Assembly (NCBI RefSeq): GCF_010998615.1
Contig: NZ_JAAEAH010000006.1
Span: 62,001-126,000, forward strand
Source of the DNA: Myxococcus sp. CA023
Lineage (GTDB): Bacteria; Myxococcota; Myxococcia; Myxococcales; Myxococcaceae
DNA: 64,000 nucleotides
Reading direction: 5' to 3'
Made by a program: the position numbers and the translations under genes. Below the pieces are notes generated by a model that was not told where the DNA came from, did no database searches, and was given only the letters and a program-made list of their open reading frames with translations. Shown in pieces: positions 54,929 through 63,575 of the stretch. Position 1 is the first letter of the stretch, and every line of letters starts with the position of its first letter.

Positions 54929-55729
54929 ATGTCCAAGCACCCTCGCTCCAAGGGAGGACGGCTGAGCGCGGGCCTCAAGCTCATCGGACCGCTCTGCATC
55001 TCCGTCGGTTTGCTCGTGGGGCTGCGGCTGCTGGGGCCGCAATACCTGGATCAGCAGACGCTGTCAGGCTGGCTGCGGCCCCTGGGCGCGCTGGCGCCCT
55101 TGGCCTTCATCCTGCTCCTCGCGGTGCGCCCGGTGACGCTGCTGCCCGGGCAGCTCTTCACGGCGGTGGGCGGCATCCTCTTCGGCATGGCCGCGGGCAC
55201 GGCCTACGCGCTCGTCGGGACGCTGCTGGCCGCGGGCCTCATCCACTTCCTGGCGCGCAGGCTGGGCCGCAAGCCCATGCGGCGGCTGGCCGGGGACAAG
55301 CACCCGGTGTTCGAGCGCGCGGCGCGCGAGCATGGCTTCCAGCTCGGCTTCCTGGCCTGCATCAATTCAGTGATTCCGGCGGATGTGATGCTGGCGACGG
55401 CGTCCGCGTCAGGCGCCCGCTACGTCCCGCTGGCGCTGGGCGCCGTGGTGGGCACCCTCCCCGGGACGCTGCTGACGGCGCTCTTCGGCAGCTCGCTGGG
55501 GCAGGGGAAGACGTGGATGACAGCCGTGTCCGCCACCGGCATGGCGGTGAGCCTGCTGCTGGGGCTCGTCCTGGGACGCAAGCTGATGCGGGAGTTGCTC
55601 GCGAAGGAGGCGGCCGTTGAGAGCGGCGGGCCTGGACGCGTGCGCCCAGGCCCCGGGGACGTGCGGCCTACGGGTAGCAGGCGGCCTGGCGCAGCGCCGT
55701 GTCTTCCGGCAGCCCCAGTGCGACGTTGA
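54929..55729 (+). CDS. TVP38/TMEM64 (DedA-superfamily) membrane protein
   Basis: The 266-residue membrane protein has the signature of the TVP38 branch of the DedA superfamily: LLPGQLFTAVGGILFGMAAGTAYALVGTLLAAGLIHFLARRLG, followed by a re-entrant region HGFQLGFLACINSVIPADVM. Homologues act as lipid scramblases or flippases (for example for undecaprenyl phosphate or phosphatidylethanolamine). The C-terminal 40 residues are Pro/Gly/Arg-rich, and the 3' end overlaps the convergent argC gene by 62 bases. The true stop is therefore probably as given, with a non-conserved tail. Confidence 0.85.
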   Translation: MSKHPRSKGGRLSAGLKLIGPLCISVGLLVGLRLLGPQYLDQQTLSGWLRPLGALAPLAFILLLAVRPVTLLPGQLFTAVGGILFGMAAGTAYALVGTLLAAGLIHFLARRLGRKPMRRLAGDKHPVFERAAREHGFQLGFLACINSVIPADVMLATASASGARYVPLALGAVVGTLPGTLLTALFGSSLGQGKTWMTAVSATGMAVSLLLGLVLGRKLMRELLAKEAAVESGGPGRVRPGPGDVRPTGSRRPGAAPCLPAAPVRR

Positions 55730-56735
55730 AGTTCTGCACCGCCTGGCCGGCCATGCCCTTCACCAGGTTGTCGAGCGCCGCCATGACGGCCACCGAGCGG
55801 CCCTTGGTGGCCACAGCGATGTCGCAGAAGTTGCTGCCGGCCACCGCGGCGATGCGCGGCGTGCCCTCGACGATGCGCACGAACTTCGAGCCCTCGTAGT
55901 AGCGGCGGTACCGCTCCATCAGCGACGCCGTCACCACTGCGCCGCCGTGCTCCGGCCACTCGAACTGCACGGTGGCGAAGATGCCGCGCACCATGGGCGC
56001 CGAGTGCGGGACGAAGGCCAGCCGGTGCCGCTGCGCGCCGTGGGCCACCAGCATGACCTCCACCTCGGCCTCGTGCTGGTGCTCCAGCGGCTTGTACGCG
56101 CGGAAGTCCTGCGCGCGCGTCGGGTGGTGCGTGCCCTCACCGGGCAGCGAGCCGGAGCCGGACGAGCCCGTGACGCCGGACACCGCGAGCAGCCCCAAGC
56201 CCGGCGTGGAGGCGATGGGCAGGAGCGCCAGCTGCACCGCCGTGGCGAAGCAGCCCGGGTTGGCGATGCGCTTCGCCGTCTTCACCGCGTCGCGCTTCCA
56301 CTCGGTGAGGCCGTAGGTGAAGGTGCCCAGCAGCTCCGGGGACGGGTGGGGCCGGCCGTACGCGCCCGCGTAGCGGCCCGGGTGGTCCAGCCGGAAGTCG
56401 GAGGACAGGTCCACCAGCAGCAGGCGCTCGGCGATGCCGACCTCCGCCCACTGCTTCTCCAGGCCCGCGAACTGCTTGGCCAGGTCGCCGTGGCCCAACG
56501 CGCTGAAGACGACGGGCTGCTGGCAGTCCGCCAGCCACTTCCAGTCGGGCTCGCCCTCGAAGCGGCCTTCCACCAGTCCGCGCAGGTGCGGGTGCACCTT
56601 GTGGATGGGCTCGCCGGCGTGGTGCCGCGACACCGCGCGGATGCTGCCCACCGCGGGGTGGCCGGAGAGGATGCGCAAGAGTTCGCCGCCGCCGAAGCCG
56701 GAGGCACCCAGGATGTAGATGTTGACCTGCGTCAT
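55668..56735 (-). CDS. argC: N-acetyl-gamma-glutamyl-phosphate reductase
   Basis: The 355-residue enzyme reduces N-acetylglutamyl phosphate to the semialdehyde, the third step of arginine synthesis. The NADP-binding motif VNIYILGASGFGGGELLRIL is at the N-terminus. The catalytic Cys lies in IANPGCFATAVQLALLPI. A second-domain signature FVPHSAPMVRGIFATV is present. It is the last gene of the arg operon on the minus strand, and its start overlaps the preceding P-loop gene by four bases. Confidence 0.95.
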   Translation of the reverse strand: MTQVNIYILGASGFGGGELLRILSGHPAVGSIRAVSRHHAGEPIHKVHPHLRGLVEGRFEGEPDWKWLADCQQPVVFSALGHGDLAKQFAGLEKQWAEVGIAERLLLVDLSSDFRLDHPGRYAGAYGRPHPSPELLGTFTYGLTEWKRDAVKTAKRIANPGCFATAVQLALLPIASTPGLGLLAVSGVTGSSGSGSLPGEGTHHPTRAQDFRAYKPLEHQHEAEVEVMLVAHGAQRHRLAFVPHSAPMVRGIFATVQFEWPEHGGAVVTASLMERYRRYYEGSKFVRIVEGTPRIAAVAGSNFCDIAVATKGRSVAVMAALDNLVKGMAGQAVQNFNVALGLPEDTALRQAACYP

Positions 56736-57793
56736 GACTTCCTCCCCGCGCCCAGCTTGGGGGCGAGCTTTTCCAGGATGAGTCCGCCCAGCGCCGCCGC
56801 GTCCGCGCGGGCGTTGCGAGCGGGGATGCCCACCACCTGCTCCACGAAGCGCACGCCCACGGCGTTGTCCGTGGCCGGTCCGGCCACCACGTCCACTTCG
56901 ATGCCGTACGCCTCGCGCAGGTGGCGCACGCCGCCGGACGCGCCCACCGGGTCATTGGCGCACAGCACCCACGCCCCCGCCAGGCTCTTGAGCTCCGGGT
57001 CCGCGAGGATGCCCTGCACGCCGTACTCGCCCATGATGCCGTCGCCCGTCTCCGCGACGATGACGTCCACGTTCTCCGCCGCCAGCTCGGAGAAGAGCAC
57101 CCGCGCCACGCGCGCGCCCGTGCGAGGCCCCGTGCAGACGATGCCCGCGTCCGTGAAGTCCATCACCACGTCCGCGCCGGAGTCCTGCATGCTCAGCGTG
57201 TCGCGCATCAGCGACACACCCGTCAGCTTGGCGCCGCCCACGCGGAAGCCCGCCTGCGCCAGCTTGCGCACCATGGCCGCCGCGGCGAACGTCTTGCCCG
57301 CGTTCATGCAGGTGCCCACCACGTAGACGACGGGGCACTTCACCGGCGACGACGTGCCCTTCAGCGCGCCGGAGGACACGTGCGCCGGCTGCCCGGTGCG
57401 CGACATCAGCTCCGGGAACTCCAGCACCTGGCCCAGCACCTCCGCTTCGAAGGGCAGGCCCACGCCGTGGTTGTGCGACGTGCACTTGCCGATGACGCCG
57501 CCCATGTTGAGCACGTGCAGCCGCTCGCCCACGGTGACGGACGCCGGCACTACTCCCTCATAGCCGTGCAGCGCGTTGCGGTGACCCAGCGCGCCCACGA
57601 CGATGTCACCGGCGTGCAGCGTCACCAGTCGCCCGTGCACGTCCTCGAGCTGGTTGTACGTGCTCTTCTCTCCGTGGATGCGCACGGCCACCACCGCGCC
57701 CTCCTCGGCCTTCACCTCGGACGCGAGGTGGACGGTACGGCCCAGGCCGAGGTTGCGGGTGACACTGCCTACCTTGTCGACGAAAACCTTCAT
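56732..57793 (-). CDS. P-loop (DUF1611/BioD-like) protein embedded in the arginine operon
   Basis: The 353-residue protein has no assigned role. Residues 1-150 form an N-terminal domain with beta character and conserved motifs (VRIHGEKSTYNQLEDVHGR, MGGVIGKCTSHNHG). Residues 155-345 are a SIMIBI-type P-loop NTPase fold: Walker A VVGTCMNAGKTFAAAAMV at 158-175, then GGAKLTGVSLM, and VDVIVAETGDGIMGEYG. This resembles DUF1611 and dethiobiotin-synthetase-like proteins. It is placed between argG and argC with an eight-base gap and a four-base overlap, so it is surely co-expressed with them. I infer that it takes part in arginine or N-acetylglutamate metabolism; no step can be assigned. Confidence 0.72.
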   Translation of the reverse strand: MKVFVDKVGSVTRNLGLGRTVHLASEVKAEEGAVVAVRIHGEKSTYNQLEDVHGRLVTLHAGDIVVGALGHRNALHGYEGVVPASVTVGERLHVLNMGGVIGKCTSHNHGVGLPFEAEVLGQVLEFPELMSRTGQPAHVSSGALKGTSSPVKCPVVYVVGTCMNAGKTFAAAAMVRKLAQAGFRVGGAKLTGVSLMRDTLSMQDSGADVVMDFTDAGIVCTGPRTGARVARVLFSELAAENVDVIVAETGDGIMGEYGVQGILADPELKSLAGAWVLCANDPVGASGGVRHLREAYGIEVDVVAGPATDNAVGVRFVEQVVGIPARNARADAAALGGLILEKLAPKLGAGRKS

Positions 57794-57800
57794 GGCACCC

Positions 57801-58991
57801 TCACTTCGCGCGATGCGAGAGCATCTGCGCGACGCCGTACAGCTTGGCGAAGCCCGCGGCTTCCGAGCCGTTCCACAACACGTTGGCCTCTCCGTACGTC
57901 GCCACCTTCGCGTCCATCAGCGAGTGCGGCGAACGCACGCCTTCCACCACCTGCGTGCGCGGGTGCAGCACCAGCCGCACGTCACCCGTCACGCGCTCCT
58001 GCGACGAGGTGAGGAACGCCTCCAGGTCCTTCACCAGCGGGTCGAAGAAGTGCCCCTCGTGCAGCAGCGAGCCGTAGAGGTTGCCCATCGACTCCTTCCA
58101 GAAGAGCTGCTTGCCGGAGAGCACCAGCTTCTCCAGCTCGCGGTGCGCGGTGACGAGCAGGTGCGCCGCCGGCGCCTCGAAGCCCACGCGGCCCTTGATG
58201 CCCAGAATCGTGTCACCCAGGTGCACGCCCCGGCCGATGCCGTAGGTGCGCCCCAGCGCGTTGAGCGCCTCCACCAGCTTCACGGGGCCCAGCTTCTCGC
58301 CGTCCAGCGCCACCGGGACGCCCTTCTCGAAGGACACCGTGAGGGGACGGGGCTTGAGGTCCTGCGACAGCTCGCCGCCGGGGAAGGCCGCCTCGGGCAG
58401 CGCCTTCCAGGAGTCCAGCGTCTCGGCCCCGCCCACGGAGGTGCCCCACATGCCCTCGTTGACGGAGTAGGAGCCCAGCTTCGGCGGCATGTGCACGCCG
58501 CGCTCGGCCAGGTAGGACAGCTCCTGCTGCCGGCTCAGGGACAGCGTGCGGATGGGCGTGAGCAGCTCCAGCTCCGGCGCCAGCGAGCGGAAGGCCACGT
58601 CGAAGCGCACCTGGTCATTGCCCGCGCCCGTGCTGCCGTGCGCCAGCGCCTGGGTGCCCTTCTCGCGCGCCACGCGGACGACCTCTGCCGCCTGGCAGGC
58701 CCGCTCCGCGGACACGCTCAGGGGGTAGACCTGGCCGCGCAGCACGTTGCCGGCGATGAGGTAGCGCAGGTAGCCCTGGAAGAGCGTCTCGCGCGCGTCC
58801 ACCGTCACGTGCTCCACCGCGCCCAACTGCTTGGACAACGCGGCGATGCGCTCCAACTGCTCGGGCGGGAAGCCGCCGGTGTCCACCGTGACGGTGGTGA
58901 CGTCGTAGCCCTGCTCGCGCAGGTAGACGGCGCAGAAAGCGGTATCGAGTCCGCCGGAGAAGGCCAGCACCACGTTCTTCTTGTTGCTCAT
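57801..58991 (-). CDS. argG: Argininosuccinate synthase
   Basis: The 396-residue ATP-dependent ligase joins citrulline and aspartate. The PP-loop motif AFSGGLDTAFCAVYL is at residues 9-23. The tunnel motifs ALAHGSTGAGNDQVRF and YSVNEGMWGTSVGGAE are present. The ATG at 58991 with GAGGAG is chosen over an upstream in-frame start inside argH's end region. It lies 25 bases after argH on the minus strand. Confidence 0.95.
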   Translation of the reverse strand: MSNKKNVVLAFSGGLDTAFCAVYLREQGYDVTTVTVDTGGFPPEQLERIAALSKQLGAVEHVTVDARETLFQGYLRYLIAGNVLRGQVYPLSVSAERACQAAEVVRVAREKGTQALAHGSTGAGNDQVRFDVAFRSLAPELELLTPIRTLSLSRQQELSYLAERGVHMPPKLGSYSVNEGMWGTSVGGAETLDSWKALPEAAFPGGELSQDLKPRPLTVSFEKGVPVALDGEKLGPVKLVEALNALGRTYGIGRGVHLGDTILGIKGRVGFEAPAAHLLVTAHRELEKLVLSGKQLFWKESMGNLYGSLLHEGHFFDPLVKDLEAFLTSSQERVTGDVRLVLHPRTQVVEGVRSPHSLMDAKVATYGEANVLWNGSEAAGFAKLYGVAQMLSHRAK

Positions 58992-59016
58992 GATTCGCTC
59001 CTCGCGGGGATGCGGT

Positions 59017-60366
59017 TCAAACCGTCCAGACGCGCCCGGCGGCATCGGCCACCAGGCGGTGCGTCTCATCGAGCCAGGCGCGCGAAGCGGCCAGCTCTTC
59101 CCGGGCCTGGGGCAGGCCCAGGTTGCCGGCGCCACCCAGGTGGGTGGCCGTCAGGGCGCCGCGGTCTGGACGGAACGTTCCGTCCACCAGCTCGCGGCCC
59201 ACCTGCTTGTAGGCGTCACGGAAGGCCTGTCCCTGGGCCACCAGCGCATAGGCGTGGTGCGCCGCGTACAGCGTGTCGTCGCTGGCACGCGCCGCCGCGT
59301 CCGCCTTCACCTGGAGCGCGGGCACCAGCCGGGTGAGCACGTCCAGCAGCTCCCGCGTGGAGCCCAGCGCCGTCAGGGTGGGGGACTTCAGCAACTGGAA
59401 GTCGCGGTGGTAGCTGGAGGGCAGTCCGCCCGCGATGGCCTCCACCTGATGCGCCAGCCCGCGCAGCTCGCGGCAGCGGCCCCGGGCCAGCTCCACGACG
59501 TCCGGGTTCTTCTTCTGCGGCATGATGGACGAGCCCGTGGTGTACGCGTCCGGCAGCCCGAGGAAGCCGAACTCGTCCATGCTGTAGAGCTGCACGTCCC
59601 ACAGCCACTTCTCCAGCGTGCCCGCCACCGAGCAGGCCCAGCCCAGCACCGCGGACTCGTGACGGCCGCGTCCGTTCTGCACGTCAATGGGGCTGCGCTG
59701 CACGCGCGAGAAACCCAGCAGCGCCGCCACGTACTCCCGGTCGATGGGCAGCGGCACGCCGAAGCCCGCCGCCGCGCCCAGCGGGCAGCGGTCCAGCCGA
59801 GCCCACACGCCGCGCAGCGCCTCGAGCTCCTCCAGCAGCCCTTCCGCGAACGCCATGCCCCATAGACCGAAGGTGGAAGGCATGGCCCGGCGCAGGTGCG
59901 TGTAGCCCGGCAGCGCCACGTCCTTGTTCGCCTGCGCGAAGTCCAGGAAGGCCCCCGCCAGCTCCGCCGCCCGCGCGCCTAGCGTGAGCACTTCTTCACG
60001 CAGCAGCAGGCGCAGGGCCAGCTGCACCTGGTCGTTGCGAGAACGCCCCAGGTGGATGCGCTTGCCCGGCTCGCCCACGCGCTCCACCAGCGCCGCCTCC
60101 AGGGCGGTGTGGCCGTCCTCCTGCTCAGGACGGATGACGAACGTACCCGCGCGGGCCTCGTCGTGCAGCGCCTTGAGCGCCGTCACCAGGGCCTTGGCCT
60201 CCGAGTCCTTCAGCAGGCCCACGCGCGCCAGCATCCTCGCGTGCGCGGCCGAGCCGAGCGCGTCATGCGGCGCCAGCGCCAAGTCTACCACCGGGTCGTT
60301 GCCCACCGTGAAGCGGTGGATGGCCGCGTCCAGGGGAAGGCCCTTGCCCCACAGCGTGTCAGCCAC
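59017..60366 (-). CDS. argH: Argininosuccinate lyase
   Basis: The 449-residue enzyme releases arginine and fumarate from argininosuccinate. The superfamily signature GSSIMPQKKNPDVVELARGR is complete. The catalytic His region (EDGHTALEAALVERVGEPGKRIHLGRSRNDQ) is present. It starts at a GTG overlapping the end of the M20 deacetylase gene by eight bases. No fused acetyltransferase domain follows, unlike the ArgH(A) fusions of some other bacteria. Confidence 0.95.
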   Translation of the reverse strand: MADTLWGKGLPLDAAIHRFTVGNDPVVDLALAPHDALGSAAHARMLARVGLLKDSEAKALVTALKALHDEARAGTFVIRPEQEDGHTALEAALVERVGEPGKRIHLGRSRNDQVQLALRLLLREEVLTLGARAAELAGAFLDFAQANKDVALPGYTHLRRAMPSTFGLWGMAFAEGLLEELEALRGVWARLDRCPLGAAAGFGVPLPIDREYVAALLGFSRVQRSPIDVQNGRGRHESAVLGWACSVAGTLEKWLWDVQLYSMDEFGFLGLPDAYTTGSSIMPQKKNPDVVELARGRCRELRGLAHQVEAIAGGLPSSYHRDFQLLKSPTLTALGSTRELLDVLTRLVPALQVKADAAARASDDTLYAAHHAYALVAQGQAFRDAYKQVGRELVDGTFRPDRGALTATHLGGAGNLGLPQAREELAASRAWLDETHRLVADAAGRVWTV

Positions 60367-61420
60367 GAGCCACCTCCTCGAAGTAACCCCGAACCAGTTG
60401 CGTGTAGAAGGCGGCGCCGGCTTCCAGCTCCGCCCGGGTGATGAATTCGTCCGCCAGGTGGCTGCGCAGCGTGTCGCCCGGGCCCACCTTCACCGCGGGG
60501 ATGTCCCCCAGGAAGGCCCAGTCCGACGCCGTGCTGGAGCCCACCGGCTGCGCGCCCGACGCGGCCACCGCCGCACGGACGATGGGCTGATCCGCCGACG
60601 TCGCCTTCGGCAGGTAGCGCTCCGAATGGACCTTCACTTCGCTCTTCAACGCGCCCGCCACCTGCCGGGCCACCATCGCGTGCTCCATGCCCGGCGTGGT
60701 GCGCAGGTCCACGAAGAACTCGCACCGGTCCGGCACCTGGTTGCGCGCCAGGCCACCCGACACCTGCGTCACCTGCGCCCGGGCCTCGCCCAGGAGCGGG
60801 TGGGACGGAAAGCGCAGCTCGGCCAGCACCGCGATGTCCGTCGCGGCCAGGTGGATGGCGTTGACGGCCTCCGTGGCGTGCGCGTGCGCGACGTGCGCGC
60901 TCTTGCCGTGCGCGGTGCAGCGAAGCAGCAGCATGCCGCGCTGGGCGGTGCAGGGCTTGAGGCTGGTGGGCTCGCCGACGATGGCGGCGTCCAGCGAGCC
61001 CAGCGCTGGCAACAGCGTTCCCAGCCCCTGGCCTCCCGTCTCTTCCTCCGCGGTGAACGCGAACACGACTTCAGCGCCCGTGGGCGCGCCTTCGGCCAGC
61101 AGGGTCCGCGCGGCGAGCAGCATGCCCGCCACGCACCCCTTGGCGTCATTGCTGCCCAGGCCGTACAGGCGGTCCTCGCGCCACACGGGCGCGTGGGGCT
61201 CGTACGTCCACCCGGCGCACGGCTTCACCGTGTCCAGGTGCGAGTTGACGAGCAGCCGGCGCGGCCCGCTCCCCACGGAGAACCACACGTTGTGGCCCTG
61301 CCGTTGGACGCGCGCGCCCCAGCCTTCCGCCCACCCGGACACGGTGTCCGCGATGCGGCCCTCGTCACCTGACACGCTGGGGATGGCCACCAGCGCCTGG
61401 AGCAGCTCCGCCGCCGTCAT
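60359..61420 (-). CDS. argE: M20-family deacetylase, likely N-acetylcitrulline deacetylase
   Basis: The 353-residue zinc peptidase-type deacetylase has its metal ligands in NSHLDT (His61), GSNDAKG (Asp92), TAEEETGG (Glu125/126) and VGEPTSL (Glu150). Because the same operon encodes an N-acetylornithine-type transcarbamylase, its substrate is probably N-acetylcitrulline (ArgE' of Xanthomonas) and not N-acetylornithine. That is inference from the operon. Starts and stops overlap argB (four bases) and argH (eight bases). Confidence 0.82.
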   Translation of the reverse strand: MTAAELLQALVAIPSVSGDEGRIADTVSGWAEGWGARVQRQGHNVWFSVGSGPRRLLVNSHLDTVKPCAGWTYEPHAPVWREDRLYGLGSNDAKGCVAGMLLAARTLLAEGAPTGAEVVFAFTAEEETGGQGLGTLLPALGSLDAAIVGEPTSLKPCTAQRGMLLLRCTAHGKSAHVAHAHATEAVNAIHLAATDIAVLAELRFPSHPLLGEARAQVTQVSGGLARNQVPDRCEFFVDLRTTPGMEHAMVARQVAGALKSEVKVHSERYLPKATSADQPIVRAAVAASGAQPVGSSTASDWAFLGDIPAVKVGPGDTLRSHLADEFITRAELEAGAAFYTQLVRGYFEEVARG

Positions 61421-62343
61421 CCCACCGCCCCCGCGGGCTTCTGCGCGTTCTCCCGCACGACCATGGTCCCGCTGCCCTCGTTGGTGAAGACCTCCTCCAG
61501 GAGCGCGTTGGGCTGCACGCCGCTGACCAGGTGCACGCTGCCCACGCCGCCCACGAGCGCGTGGCGGATGGCGTGCGCCTTGGGCTTCATGCCGCCCGCG
61601 ATGGCGCCGGTGCTCTCCATGGTGGCCAGGTCCGTGAGGTTGGCCAGCGTGACGAGCGACGACGGGTCGCTCACGTTCTTCAGCAGGCCCGGAACCTGGA
61701 CCAGGAAGAAGAGCTTCTCGGCGGACAGCGCCACCGCCAGCGCCGCGGCCACGGTGTCCGCGTTGGTGTTGTACACGGCGCCGTCCGTGCCACCCGACAG
61801 GGGGGCGATGACGGGCACGTAGTCGGCCGAGCGCAGGTGCTCCACCACGCGGGTGTCCACCTGCTCGATGTCGCCCACCAGGCCGTAGTCCACCAGCTTG
61901 CCCTCGGTGGCACCGGCTTCCGTCACCATGACGGGCGGGCGCTTGCGCGCCTTGATGAGGCCGGCGTCCACGCCGCTCAGGCCCACCGCGGGCACGCCCG
62001 CCGCCTGGAGGTCCGCCAGCAGGTCCGTGTGCAGCTTGCCCGCGAGCACCATCTTCGCGGCGTCCAGCACGGGCGCGGAGGTGACGCGGCGGCCGGCCAC
62101 CTTCTCCACCGGCAGGTGGAGGGCGTCACACAGCGTGTCCAGCTCCGGGCCGCCGCCGTGTACCACGACGGGGCGGATGGAGAAGGTCCACAGCAGGGCA
62201 ATCTGCTCGCAGGCGGCGCGGCGCAGACGCGGGTCGCTCAGCATGGCGCCGCCGAGCTTCACGACGAACGTCTTGCGGCGGAACTGCTGCACGTACTTCG
62301 CCGCGTGGCGAAGCGCGGAGTAGGGGTCGGGCGAAAGGGGCAC
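61417..62343 (-). CDS. argB: N-acetylglutamate kinase
   Basis: The 308-residue enzyme phosphorylates N-acetylglutamate. It has the kinase signatures FVVKLGGAML, VVVHGGGPELDTL and GVDAGLIKARKR, and ends in VFTNEGSGTMV. It starts at a GTG at 62343, 43 bases after the transcarbamylase stop. There is no fused N-acetylglutamate synthase domain at the C-terminus (as would be seen in Xanthomonas ArgAB). Confidence 0.94.
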   Translation of the reverse strand: MPLSPDPYSALRHAAKYVQQFRRKTFVVKLGGAMLSDPRLRRAACEQIALLWTFSIRPVVVHGGGPELDTLCDALHLPVEKVAGRRVTSAPVLDAAKMVLAGKLHTDLLADLQAAGVPAVGLSGVDAGLIKARKRPPVMVTEAGATEGKLVDYGLVGDIEQVDTRVVEHLRSADYVPVIAPLSGGTDGAVYNTNADTVAAALAVALSAEKLFFLVQVPGLLKNVSDPSSLVTLANLTDLATMESTGAIAGGMKPKAHAIRHALVGGVGSVHLVSGVQPNALLEEVFTNEGSGTMVVRENAQKPAGAVG

Positions 62344-62386
62344 GTGAGACCTCGAAGTCAGGAAAGGAAGAATGCGGAGGGGCCGC

Positions 62387-63394
62387 TCAGCGCGAACGCA
62401 TCCAGTGCAGCAGCGCCCGCTGGACGTGGTAGCGATTGCCGGCCTCGTCTACGACGCGGCTGCTCGGGTGGTCCAGAACCTCATCGGCCACCTCCACGTT
62501 GCGGCGCACGGGCAGGCAGTGGAGGAAGGCCGCGTCCTTCTGCGCGCGCGACATCGTCAGGCGGGTGGGCATCCAACCGGAATAGGACGCGAGCAGCGCG
62601 GAGACGTCATTGGGCGAAAACGCCGCAGCGGCCGTGGGGCCCCACGACTTGGCGTAGACGGCGCGGCTGCCGGCCAGGGCCTCGTCCTGGTCATGCGTAT
62701 AGGTGACGCTGCCGCCCGTGGCCTTGGCGTACGCCTCCGCCTCGGCGCGGACGGCTGGGTGCAGGTCGAACCCGGGAGGGTGGGCCACGCGAATCTCGCA
62801 GCCCGCCGCCGCCGCGCTCAGCAGGAAGGAGTTGGGCACGGCCTTGGGCAGCGGCTTGATGTGCGGCGCCCACGTCAGCGTCACCGGCAGCTTCTTCGTG
62901 CTGCCGAACGTCTCGCGCAGCGTCAGCATGTCCGCCAGACCCTGGCAGGGGTGCTCGCGCGCGGACTCCATGCTCACCACCGGCACGGTGGACCACTTGC
63001 GGAACGCGTTGATGACGGGGTCGAGTTCGTCCTCCTCGTCACCGCCGCCCTGCGAGAAGGTGCGCACGCCGAGCATGTCCACGAAGCGCGACAGGACGGG
63101 CGCGGCCTCCTTGAGGTGCTCGGCCCGGTCCGCGTTCATCACCGCGCCCTCGCGGTGCTCCAGCTTCCAGACGCCAGCGCCCACGTCCAGGATGATGGCG
63201 TTGCCACCGCCGCGCAGCATGACGGCCTCGAACGAGGTGCGCGTGCGCAGCGACGGGTTGAAGAACACCATCCCCAGCAGCGTGTTGGCGAAGAGCGCGT
63301 GCTCCGGGCCCTTCTGCTTCCACGCGGCCGCCTGCGCGAGCACCGCCTCCACGCCCTCGGGTCCCAGATCCTTGATGTGCGTGACGTGCTTCAT
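62387..63394 (-). CDS. argF': N-acetylornithine carbamoyltransferase (ArgF')
   Basis: The 335-residue transcarbamylase has the carbamoyl-phosphate motif FFNPSLRTRTSF (48-52 SLRTR) and REHPCQGLADML (148-151). Two marks separate it from ordinary ornithine carbamoyltransferase. One is LTWAPHIKPLPKAVPNS at 175-189, characteristic of the acetylornithine/succinylornithine branch. The other is the C-terminal FLHCLPVRRNVEVADEV. It therefore probably converts N-acetylornithine to N-acetylcitrulline. The ATG at 63394 has GGAGGA upstream. It is the first gene of the arg operon, divergent from argR. Confidence 0.88.
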   Translation of the reverse strand: MKHVTHIKDLGPEGVEAVLAQAAAWKQKGPEHALFANTLLGMVFFNPSLRTRTSFEAVMLRGGGNAIILDVGAGVWKLEHREGAVMNADRAEHLKEAAPVLSRFVDMLGVRTFSQGGGDEEDELDPVINAFRKWSTVPVVSMESAREHPCQGLADMLTLRETFGSTKKLPVTLTWAPHIKPLPKAVPNSFLLSAAAAGCEIRVAHPPGFDLHPAVRAEAEAYAKATGGSVTYTHDQDEALAGSRAVYAKSWGPTAAAAFSPNDVSALLASYSGWMPTRLTMSRAQKDAAFLHCLPVRRNVEVADEVLDHPSSRVVDEAGNRYHVQRALLHWMRSR

Positions 63395-63423
63395 GGGCCT
63401 GTCCTCCCCGGCAGCGGCTGGCT

Positions 63424-63444
63424 GCATATTCGTGATGAATATGC
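63424..63444. promoter_or_regulatory. ARG-box-like palindrome near argF'
   Basis: GCATATTC (63424-63431) and GAATATGC (63437-63444) form a perfect eight-base inverted repeat around five bases. It contains TGAATAT/ATATTC half-sites typical of ArgR boxes and lies between the predicted operon promoter and the argF' ATG, so bound ArgR would block the transcript. Confidence 0.6.
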
Positions 63445-63479
63445 GTGAAAATGCGTGCATTGCCGCGAAAAGGCGGCGG

Positions 63480-63507
63480 ATATTATGCAGAAAGACGCGT
63501 CGCGCAA
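63480..63507 (-). promoter_or_regulatory. Candidate promoter of the arginine operon
   Basis: On the minus strand TTGCGC (63507-63502) and TAATAT (63485-63480) are 16 bases apart. Transcription would begin near 63472, upstream of the palindrome at 63424-63444. A pattern match only. Confidence 0.45.
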
Positions 63508-63544
63508 GCGGATTATTCGCAACGAACGCATGCATGTTCTTGCA

Positions 63545-63554
63545 TGAATATTCA
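63545..63554. promoter_or_regulatory. Second ARG-box-like site, near argR
   Basis: TGAATATTCA is a perfect ten-base palindrome located 21 bases before the argR ATG at 63576. It shares the TGAATAT half-site with the site near argF'. It suggests autoregulation of argR. Confidence 0.55.
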
Positions 63555-63575
63555 CGGGGATGCATGTTGGTGGGA

